Source: Trametes villosa (Eukaryota; Basidiomycota; Agaricomycetes; Polyporales; Polyporaceae). From it: a DNA stretch of 64,000 nt. The notes under the pieces are model-generated. The model was not told where the DNA came from and ran no database searches. It saw nothing but the letters and a program-made list of their open reading frames with translations. A program made the position numbers and the translations under genes. Below, piece after piece: positions 56,031 through 64,000 of this stretch. Every line of letters starts with the position of its first letter. The stretch's first letter is position 1. The stretch lies in assembly GCA_002964805.2 (NCBI GenBank), contig PUDQ02000109.1, forward strand, positions 1-64,000. The letters are read 5' to 3'.

Positions 56031-56791
56031 CGACACACGTGCCTTGCATATTCCTTGGCGGTGGGCGCCTGTGCACCTTGCCTTCGACCCCGGCGAGCTC
56101 GAGCTCGCTGCTGCCATTTGATGCCTACTCAGCAGTGTACTAGGGTTGTTCTGGAGTCGAATCAGAAGGCATTGAAAGTGGTATGTCGTGCGACGGATGT
56201 GGCGAGCAAATGCCTCAACTATAACATCACGCTGTAGTATCCCTGCAAAACCTCACAGTGAGTAGGATCATCATGATCATTCTTTCTATCACCTTTCTAC
56301 AATGACGGGGTTGAGTCGTAAAAGGTCCTGTATGTTGAGAAGATCCGGAATATACACGCTGCTCTATGGAACGGCGGATAATACACCTGTGATACAAGGT
56401 CGCCTGCCTTGCGGGTCCATCCCTCCGCGTGGGCCACGAGGAATGAGAAGGCTTTAATCCACCTAACTGCGGCGGAAGGTTCTCAGAACTTCTTCCAGGT
56501 ACGTAGATTGTCGAAGTGTGTATTTACGACTTCTTCTTTCTATCCCAGGGCTGTCAATTACGGACTCACCTGCTGGACCTTCCCATCAGCACGGTCGTCC
56601 TGGTTGTCTGCTTTATTTCCGAGCGCAGCGCCGGCCCTCGGCTGCCGTACGAGCAGTGCGGGGCGAGTTCAGCAACGTGCGTGCTATCCACGCTGCCCAT
56701 TCGTCTCCTTGAGAGTGTCGTTGACCGCCGAGTGCATCGCAGATTATGTCCATGAGAATCCCTGTCACGACATCGACTGCCTCGCGCGACA
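56031..56791. other. host flank between the element and the SurE-type gene
   Basis: About 760 bp with no supported gene. A longer plus-strand frame across 56409-57062 runs into the next gene's first exon and is not spliced coherently. This stretch would be contiguous with 19.8-20.85 kb in the empty site. Confidence 0.4.
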
Positions 56792-56798
56792 TATAAAT
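56792..56798 (+). promoter_or_regulatory. TATA box of the SurE-type phosphatase gene
   Basis: TATAAAT about 85 bp before the ATG at 56883, a typical distance for highly expressed fungal secreted-enzyme genes. Confidence 0.55.
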
Positions 56799-56882
56799 GG
56801 GCTCAGAGTTGGGTACTGGCTAGCGTACGAGTCGCTGCGGTTCATCCCCTCATCGTCGCCTCTTCTGCTCCAACCCTCCAAA

Positions 56883-58421
56883 ATGTGGAAGAGCGTTGCA
56901 CCCCTGTTCACTCTGCTGCCGTGCTCTGCGGCGCTGAACGTCCTGCTCACGAACGATGATAGCTGGGCATCGGCGAACATCCGGTACACTCTCGTGACCA
57001 CGTTCGAAACCATTTACCGCTCACATATAACTCATTGTGCAGTGCAACCTACTCCGCCCTGAAGGCGGACGGACATAACGTCCTTCTAGTCGGGTACGTC
57101 CCCAATGTTGCTACGTGCGGACTATGGATTGACCTCTTGCTAGGCCCGCCGTCCAGCAGTCCGGCAAGGGCGGCACTTTCGTTCTCCCCACCACGAACAT
57201 CACTGCTCCTGGAGGAGAGTTTGGTTCGATTGCGGTCGGCGCGCCGTTCTTCGGCCAAGACTCCCTCAACCCGGACCTATGTGAGTATCCCTGGAGCCGC
57301 ATATGGCCGTTATGTAGAGTCATATGCTGATAGACTTCTACAAGTTTACTTCAATGGCACCCCGGCGGCCACGGTGAGGATCTTCGTCCGCTCAAGAGGC
57401 GACTGTATCTGATAAGATCGTGTCCGGTGACGCAGGTCGTGTTCGGCATTGACATCGTCGCTCCCAAGCACTTCGGGAGCAGTCCCATCGACCTGGTTGT
57501 GTCCGGCCCTAACGAAGGCCAGAACAACGGTCCGTTCTTGTACACCCTGAGCGGGACCATTGGTGCTACATACACCGCTGTCGAGCGCGGAGTGAGTTTC
57601 AAGCTCTATTTCGGTAGTTATGTATGTTCAGAAGCTGACTTCCGGCCCGCGTGCACAGATCCCCGCTATCGCATTCTCTGCGGGCAATGGTACCCACCGC
57701 TCTTTCACGGCTAACACCAACGAAACCAGTGACCCCGCCAACCTCGCCGCTAAAGTATGTCCCTTCTTACGATCATGTTCCCGCTGCTCATGCTAACTCT
57801 CGCGCGCTATAGGTTGTGGCCAACCTTGTTAAGGCCCTCTCCGGCAAGGTGAACGTGTCGCAGGAGCGCTTGCTCCCCCTGGGTATCGGTTTGACGTCAG
57901 TGCCTCCACTGGTGTTGATCATGCGTGTCGTCTCACGAATGTACAACAGTGTCAACATCCCCACCTTTGGTCCCGATAACAACTGCACGGCAGTATGTAT
58001 GCACAATTCTGACCATGTCCCCGCACTGAACTCGTTTCGTAGCCTCCGTTCACTTTCACTCGCCTGACCGGCGGCGCCACCGTGGACCAGATCACCTTGG
58101 ACCCGAACACTGGCTTCCCGGTGTCCTCAAACCTGTGCGTAGCATTTCATATATGTCATCCCCTCGTCCTGACGCTTGCATGCTGTAGTGAGGCTCGCGG
58201 GATCAACGCGAACATCAACGGCATCCGTGAGGACCCTGGTACGTCTGCTGTTCCCGTCAGCTTCTTTCGTGCTTGACGAAGGGATTATAGGTGAGACACC
58301 GACGAGCGCGCAGTGTGAGACGGCCGTGAGCATCTTCGCGGTCGACTACGATGCCCCAGAGCACATCGCTCGCCCCATCCAGAAGCGCCTCCGGCACAAC
58401 ATCCGGTCTGACAGCCTCTGA
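56883..58421 (+). CDS. secreted SurE-like phosphatase / 5'(3')-nucleotidase
   Basis: SurE-fold enzymes remove phosphate from nucleotides and other esters using a divalent metal. The protein starts MWKSVAPLFTLLPCSAALN, a signal peptide, and the mature chain opens directly with the fold: VLLTNDDSWASANIRATYSA (NDD metal ligands). It continues GPAVQQSGKGGTFVLP, GAPFFGQDSLNPDL, the substrate loop DLVVSGPNEGQNNGPF, and SGTIGATYTAVERGIPAIAF. The C-terminal half carries KVNVSQERLLPLGIGLTVNI and a secreted-family tail ending RPIQKRLRHNIRSDSL. About nine short introns all restore the frame. Fungal secreted members are often annotated as acid phosphatases. It is intact and is the first conserved gene to the right of the element. 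Confidence 0.92.
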
Positions 58422-58614
58422 GCCTGAGGATAGGGGCTAAGGTTGCAAAGTCCTTCGGGGTGCCGCATACCCATCATGATATAACGTAGCCGTTTACGCG
58501 TTCAGATGCCATGCAGATAGTCGTAGTGCAACGAGTGCGACAGAACACATAACTATCCGGAAGCCTGAAATGCGCAAAAACATTCAGCTCAGTCAGGTAG
58601 ATCGCCGATGTCTC

Positions 58615-58715
58615 TACTCCCGCCGGGACTCGAACCCGGAACCTTCAGATCGTGCCTACGGATCATCTGCACGAGCTATAGGAATCTGATATCATAGCCA
58701 TTAGACGACGAGAGC
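58615..58715 (-). tRNA. tRNA-Arg(CCU) with an intron
   Basis: On the minus strand: acceptor GCTCTCG pairs with CGGGAGT (two G-U pairs), D-arm GTCTAATGGC, anticodon stem TCAGA/TCTGA, loop TTCCTAA once an intron is removed after position 37, and T-arm CCGGG-TTCGAGT-CCCGG. The anticodon is CCT at positions 34-36. The intron is about 28 bases (roughly TAGCTCGTGC...GGCACG), placed where nuclear tRNA introns occur. The D-arm (CTAATGG) and T-arm resemble eukaryotic tRNA-Arg. No CCA is encoded, as usual for eukaryotes. Confidence 0.88.
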
Positions 58716-58992
58716 ATAGCAGAGTTTACGGCTACCTTGTTGCCAGTGCTGGGCGCCTACTACATACGATGAAGCGCAGGGGGTACTTATACCGCTCGCA
58801 GTTGGATGCTGCGTCGCATCATGTAGTGCATGTATGCTATGCTATCTATCCAAGACTTATAGGAGCTCGAGTTGAAGTGTCCAGAAAGCTTCTAAAGGGT
58901 CTCAATAATTTCGGAGTTCAGTATGATTGCCTTTCCTGGCGTGGTCAAGAGAGATCGAGGTGCACCAAACAGCCGTAAACAACGCGTTCGAC

Positions 58993-60113
58993 ATGGCCAA
59001 CACCACCGTACGCGGCGCGACCGCCATCCACGGCCAGAACCCTCAGGTATGTTCCTCGCTGCCGCACAGATGGAAGACATTCAAAGCTGAATGCATAGTA
59101 CCTAGTCGAATCCGTCATCCGCAACCGCATCTATGAGTCCGTCTTTTGGAAGGAGCACTGTTTCGCGCTGACCGGTACGTCTGGGAGGTATCCTATGCCG
59201 GGTTACTTGCTTATTGACTTTGCGTAATGCAGCGGAGACCATCATTGACAAGACAATCGAGCTCAAGGCAATCGGCGGCGTCTATGGCAACCAGAAGCCG
59301 ACGGAATTCCTCTGTCTGCTCCTCAAGCTCCTGCAAATCCAACCGGAGAAGGAGATCCTATTAGAGTACCTTCAGGCGGATGAATTCAAGTACGTCCCCA
59401 CCTTAGGATTCTGCTCACCGGAAGCTCACCCCGCGGCACCAGATATCTACGCGCCTTAGCGGCGTTCTATATTCGAATGACATTCCGACCAGCGGACGTC
59501 TACGAGGTCCTCGAACCATTACTCAAAGACTATCGAAAACTGCGGTATCGGGGAATGGGTGAGTCCCAGAATTCCGGAATCCGTAGCTCCACCAATGCTC
59601 ACACAAAATCCAGGGGGATACTCCATAGTACATATGGACGAATACGTCGACCAACTGCTCACAGAGGAACGCGTATGCGACCTCATCTTGCCTCGACTCA
59701 CCAAGCGCGACGTCCTAGAAGAACTCGACGAGATAGGACCTAGGAAGAGTCGTTTACTGGATGCCATGGAAGGCAAGAGCGAGCACGGCAGCGAGAAGAG
59801 CCGCAGCAGGAGTCGCAGCAGCGACCGGAGTAGGGGTTCCCGGAGCCGAGGCGGGACTCGGAGTCCATCTCCTTCCGAAAGCCAGGCCAGAGGCCGCAGT
59901 CGTAGCCGGGGGAGCAAGTCTCCTTCCTCCCCTGGTTCGCGATACGTCTCTCGTAGCCGGAGCCGTTCTCGTTCGGGGTCTGGCTCCCCATACCGGTCGC
60001 GCAGTCGTAGCATCTCTCCGGACCGTCTCAACGGTTCAGCGGCTGGCTCGCCAGCTCGATTCCGTTCACGTAGTCGGAGCATATCTCCCGATCGTATGGA
60101 TACTACTGGTTGA
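58993..60113 (+). CDS. PRP38: pre-mRNA-splicing factor PRP38
   Basis: Prp38 is a component of the spliceosomal B complex needed for its activation. It starts MANTTVRGATAIHGQNP, the family's usual N-terminus, followed after an intron by YLVESVIRNRIYESVFWKEH, then KAIGGVYGNQKPTEFLCLLL, EYLQADEFKYLRALAAFYIR, MTFRPADVYEVLEPLL and YSIVHMDEYVDQLLTEERVC. The domain is complete. The last exon continues with PRLTKRDVLEELDEIGPRKS and a long Arg/Ser (RS) tail rich in SRSRSRS, ending SISPDRMDTTG. An RS tail resembles metazoan PRPF38A and is absent from budding yeast Prp38. Four introns. The nearest neighbour upstream is the tRNA gene. Confidence 0.95.
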
Positions 60114-60477
60114 ATGTCGTGGTCTTGCGTCCAGTTTGTTGTACTCAATCTTCTTGAATGCATGCTTGAGCATTCTGCCTTGTGTGCGCTTTGACGGACG
60201 TGGATGAGGGAACGCTGGATAACATACAACATAAAGCCTCAGCAAGCCATCAGTACTTATGACCCGCGTGCGTACTGAAGAGTACTTGGAATGTACCGCA
60301 TATAGGCGCTCGATTAGGTAGTTCTTAGACCAGGACAGCGACGTCGCGGCCGGTTAGACCACGGATGAGACTCGTAACTATCGTCTCTAAAATCCGTACC
60401 AGTATATCTGTGTTGACCATGATCTCAATTCTTTACAGAGCTCGTGGCTTACTAGATTGCTGAGAAAACCCAAGCCG

Positions 60478-62410
60478 ATGTCCTCCAAACCGGTCGTAGT
60501 CATATGCGGAACCACAGGAGTGGGGAAGTCAAAACTCGGCATCGAGCTAGCCCTCTCATTGGCTCGGGGAAGCGACAAGCATCCCTACCGCGGTGCCCGA
60601 ATCATCAATGCAGACTCAATGCAGGTGTACGTCGGGATGGACGTCATCACGAATAAAGTCCCGCCGGATGAGCGTGAAGGCGTCGACCATCTCCTCATGG
60701 ACTACAAGCAACCTGGGGAGCAGCTTACTGGTCCCGAATGGATTAAAGATGCTATGCACGCGGTATGCTTGTATCCATCTTGCGCGCTGGACAGGCAGTT
60801 AACCAGGAGTGTCACTTCACAGATCGAAGAGACACATGCCATGAACCAGATACCCATCGTAGTCGGCGGGACTTCGTACTGGATACAGCACCTCATCTTC
60901 CCGGAACGAATGGCCTCACTCGAGAAAAAAGAAAGCGTTCGCGAAGATGCAAATCCCTCCCATCCGTCGGAGAGCTTGCAGGACGCACTTGGCGCACTGC
61001 CCCCTGAGCTCCTCGAGCTGTTCAACAACCTCCCTGAGCAGGCCCCTCGTGCCGATGACGAACCGGCCTTTGCGCACAGACTACATGAGCTTCTCCTTGC
61101 TCTCGACCCGCTGGTCGCGCAGCGATGGCACTGGCGGGACACAAGGAAGGTGCTGACGAACCTACGGATCATACAAGAGAACCGTCGACTCGCGAGCGAA
61201 GTGATCAAGGAACAGTCACGGGCGATCCCAAAACCAAGGTAGAGCCAAATCATCGTGCACATCCGGGTGACTGCTGAAGTCGACCCAACGACAGGTACAA
61301 CACGCTCTGCTTCTGGCTATATGCACGGCCAGATGTCTTGAAGCCTCGTCTCGACGAGCGCGTCGACCAGATGGTCGAGGTGCGATTCAGTCAAGCATTA
61401 TGGCGTCGACGTTGAATTGTTGCTCACCCAATACCCTGGCTCAGTAGCAAGGCCTCCTGAATGAGCTACGGGCACTGAAATCGATTGCTTCTGCCGCGAC
61501 GGCTGACAGCCGGCCAAAATCACCGAGCGACTCTACCTCTGCGGCCGTTGGAGAAGAGCGGCGCATGGATTACACGCTCGGGATATACCAAGCCATCGGT
61601 GAGTACGCGATTTTTGCGATACCACTCGCGGCGCTGACACAATTGCATAGGGTACAAGGAATTCCACGACTACTTGAGCGCGCCAGAGCCCTCCGATGCG
61701 GCGTTCCGAGAAGCGGTCGAGGAGATGAAGCTGGGTACTAGGCGGTACGCGAAACGACAGGTGACCTGGATTCGGAACAAGCTGCTGCCCGCCGTCAACA
61801 CCGCGAACGCTGCAAGTCAAGCGGAGGGTGAAAGTCCTATGGTCGCGACGTATCTACTGGATGCTACGGGCAAGTCGATTGATGCTTGGCTGGGGACCGT
61901 AATGTCTGATGTGCTTGCTTTCAGAGCTGGGAGATGCGTGGAAGACGAACGTCCTCGATGTTGGAGAGCGTATCACGACAGGTGTGTGCTGCAGTCTTTA
62001 TAGGCCGTTGGCTTCTTGACGCTGAGTCGTGATCCCTAGCTTTCCTGGCAGGCGAGCCCTTGCCAGAGCCTCCTTCGCTTTCGCCTACTGCAGCCGAGAT
62101 GCTCACAGTACGAGACAGGCCCACAGAGTGCGCCGCTCTTTCCTCTCCCCAGCCCACACTCTGTTCTGACTAGTACCATCAAAGCCCTGTTGCAGTTCTC
62201 GCCGCTAACCAGCGGAGGGTGTGCGACATCTGCACGACAGATCCCGAGCAACCCTTCATGGTGGACGGCGGCCTCTGGGAGACGCACTTGCGGAGCAAGA
62301 ATCACCGGTACATGCGGGGAGAGTTCAGGAAAGGGAGCCGCCACCCTGGGGCGGAGCGTCAGAGGGGTGAACAGGATCTGGCGAGGCGCGAGGTAGGGTC
62401 CGAGCTATAG
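60478..62410 (+). CDS. MOD5: tRNA dimethylallyltransferase (isopentenyltransferase)
   Basis: It adds an isopentenyl group to A37 of tRNAs that read UNN codons, using dimethylallyl diphosphate. From MSSKPVVV at 60478 the P-loop CGTTGVGKSKLGIELAL follows, then IINADSMQVYVGMDVITNK, VDHLLMDYKQPGEQLTG, PIVVGGTSYWIQHLIF, a family insert, and DPLVAQRWHWRDTRKVLTNL. The next exons carry RYNTLCFWLYARPDVLKPRL and YTLGIYQAIGYKEFHDYLSA with KRQVTWIRNKLLP. The C-terminus has the eukaryotic Mod5 zinc finger: RVCDICTTD...WETHLRSKNHR (C-x2-C, H-x5-H). Introns lie near 60760-60820, 61240-61290, 61380-61440 and others. An open frame upstream (LRKPKP) has no ATG. The gene is intact. Cytosolic, nuclear and mitochondrial forms are known in yeast, but alternative starts were not shown here. 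Confidence 0.94.
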
Positions 62411-62691
62411 AAGGACGCTGTGTGTTAGCTCGAGTTTAAATCAATACGTTCGCTGCTCGGAATCAATCCCGGAGGAAGTTTACAGTCCGCAGGCCTCCCG
62501 CTTTCAGGCCAAGCAACGGTGCAAGTAGCTCGACAAGGCTGTGTATATTCACTGGTGTTACATGTAGTGTTTGAGAACAGGACGCTTCGGGGTCAATGTA
62601 TCTTATTGCGACGTGTTTGTGTCGGGTACGAGAGAGAAGATAGATGGGAAAGGAAAGACCGGGACCGAACACCGTGTCTGAGGTATGAGCC

Positions 62692-64000
62692 CTACTCCTC
62701 ATCCGCCCAGCGAACCAGCCACTCCTCCCAGCCAGCCCACTCATCCTCCCCACCCACGTCCTCCGCAAAAGTCATAAACGGACCCTCCTCGCCCTCCTTC
62801 GGCGGGCCCGGCGGGCCATGCGGCGGGTGCTCGCTCGGCTTCCAGCGCGGGTTGATCAGCCGGTCCACGATGTGCAGCACGCCGTTGCGCGTGGGCACGT
62901 CCGCCAGCTTCACCGCGGTGCCGTGCGCGAACGTCGCGGTCTGGTAGAACGTGCGCGGGTGGTGCGGGAGCGGGATCGTGTGCTCGACCTGGATGACGTG
63001 CAGGTTCAGGGAGTGGTTTGCGAGCAGGGTGGGGTGCGTGAGGTTGCGGCTGTGCACGACGCGGGAGCGCGGCCGCGCGGGGAAAGGGGGAGGGGGAGGG
63101 GGAGGGCCGGGCTCGGGGAAGTGGGGTCCACCGTGCTCGAAGGGAGGGTGGTGAGGAGGGGGAGGAGGCGGCGGCGGATGGGGGCCGTGCTCGGGGAAGT
63201 GGGGAGCACGCTCAGGGAAGTGTTCGAAAGGAGGGTGATGGGGCGGCGGAGGCGGCGGCGGCGGGTGAGGACCGTGCTCGGGGAAGTGCGGGCCATGCTC
63301 CGGCGGGAAGTGGGGTCCCTCAGACGGGCGGTCGTGGTGATGAGGCGGCGGAGGCGGGGGCGGGCCGTGGTAATGGTAGTGGTAGTGAATCTCCGGGGGC
63401 GGCGGGAAGAAGTGCCCATGGTGGTGGGGCGGCCCGCGCTCGAAAGGCGGGGGCGGGGGAGGGAGAGGACCGTGCCCGTGGTGGTGGTGGTGCGGCCCGT
63501 GCTCAAACGGAGGAGGCGGGGGTGGCGGCGGAGGGAAAGGACTGTGCTCGTGACCATGTCCGTGAGGAGGGGGGTGCGGGGCCCACGGGTCGTGAGGGCC
63601 GTCGTGATGCGGCGGGGGCGGGGGCGGCGCAGGAGCACCCTTCAGCCTGCGAGCCAGCGGGTTCCTAGCTGGCATCTTAGGCCACCCAGAGAACTGCTCA
63701 GGGGTCCGCACTGCGCCGGGGAATCGCCCGGAGCTGATGTTCATGAACTTGGAGCAAGCAGGAATTGGCGCGGACTCGTCCGGGGGTTCCAGCATGTTGT
63801 CGTTGTGGACCAGGTTCCCATACACATCCCAGGCCTGATCTTCCTCCCATGCACGACGGGCGGGAGTAGCGTCCGACTCGGTCGCGTTGTGGATGTAGTC
63901 TGCACGTATGCCGTCAGCACTGAGTCAAGGGGAGTATACGACGAATGAGCTTACCGGCATGGAGGACGAGCTCGGGGACGATGTGGAACTGGAGCAGCTT
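62692..64000 (-). CDS. fasciclin (FAS1) domain protein with His/Pro-rich insert (5' part beyond the window)
   Basis: FAS1 proteins are usually secreted or membrane-tethered and mediate adhesion or matrix contacts. At the window end the minus strand reads KLLQFHIVPELVLHA, a FAS1 strand-helix element, spliced to DYIHNATESDATPARRAW. A low-complexity insert of about 190 residues follows (63650-63080), of Pro-8 runs alternating with HH and GPHF. It includes two similar copies of a unit with PEHGPHPPPPPPPPHHPPFE. The FAS1 part then resumes with SRVVHSRNLTHP, LNLHVIQVEHTIPLP, and NGVLHIVDRLINPRW, the classic domain end. The tail is acidic (EGEEGPFMTF ... WADEE) to the stop at 62692. The start lies outside the window, so a signal peptide cannot be checked. 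Confidence 0.85.

Noticed and set aside
62818..63948. 376-codon plus-strand frame opposite the fasciclin gene
   Set aside because: Arg/Gly/Val-rich antisense of the Pro/His repeat; the minus strand carries recognisable FAS1 segments.
1..64000. CRISPR arrays, rRNA genes, bacterial operons or riboswitches
   Set aside because: None expected in a fungal nuclear region and no matching structure was seen; all spaced repeats are ordinary satellites or transposon arms.

Overview
This window looks like nuclear DNA from a white-rot basidiomycete, most likely a member of the Polyporales. It is GC-rich. Genes are cut by many short (about 50-60 bp) GT-AG introns. It holds a typical Agaricomycete laccase with ten introns, an intron-bearing tRNA gene, and several gene families known mainly from Agaricomycetes. 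Only splice sites that restore a clear protein frame were used, so exon borders in the lineage-specific genes are provisional.

Two blocks of ordinary genes flank a large insertion. Left block (1-19.8 kb): the 5' two thirds of the CCR4-NOT scaffold NOT1 (-), a chorismate-lyase-like protein (+), a secreted laccase with a metal-response-like site beside its TATA box (+), an MCM-binding-protein homologue (+), a phosphopentomutase/phosphoglucomutase-2-like enzyme (-), a BAHD acyltransferase (-) and the two-PHD-finger Rpd3S subunit Rco1 (-). Right block (56.9-64 kb): a secreted SurE-type phosphatase (+), an intron-containing tRNA-Arg(CCU) (-), the splicing factor PRP38 (+), the tRNA isopentenyltransferase MOD5 (+), and a fasciclin-domain protein with a large His/Pro-rich insert (-, truncated at the window end).

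Between them lies the most striking object: a segment of about 35.2 kb (20,858-56,022) that looks like one giant cargo-carrying DNA transposon. Its ends are 35-bp inverted repeats (34/35 identical) that contain the sequence CACTAAGAGCTCACATGCC, and they are flanked by a perfect 8-bp direct repeat, GGCGGTGG. Inside the ends are near-identical, GC-rich subterminal inverted repeats of about 1.8 kb. Next to the left arm is an apparently intact Tnp2/CACTA(Plavaka)-type transposase. Next to the right arm is a second gene that appears to be transposon-associated. Both are transcribed outward.

The 24 kb between these two genes holds cargo-like genes, mostly of unknown function. They are a coiled-coil protein with a Ser/Pro/Ala-rich 53-residue tandem repeat, two paralogous single-pass membrane proteins that share an unrecognised C-terminal domain, a membrane-anchored coiled-coil protein, a soluble helical coiled-coil protein, a small coiled-coil protein, an F-box protein, a WD-repeat protein, a membrane-anchored SUN-domain protein, two unclassified acidic proteins, a decayed pseudogene and several mini- and microsatellites. 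No ordinary housekeeping gene is recognisable inside the element, in contrast to both flanks.
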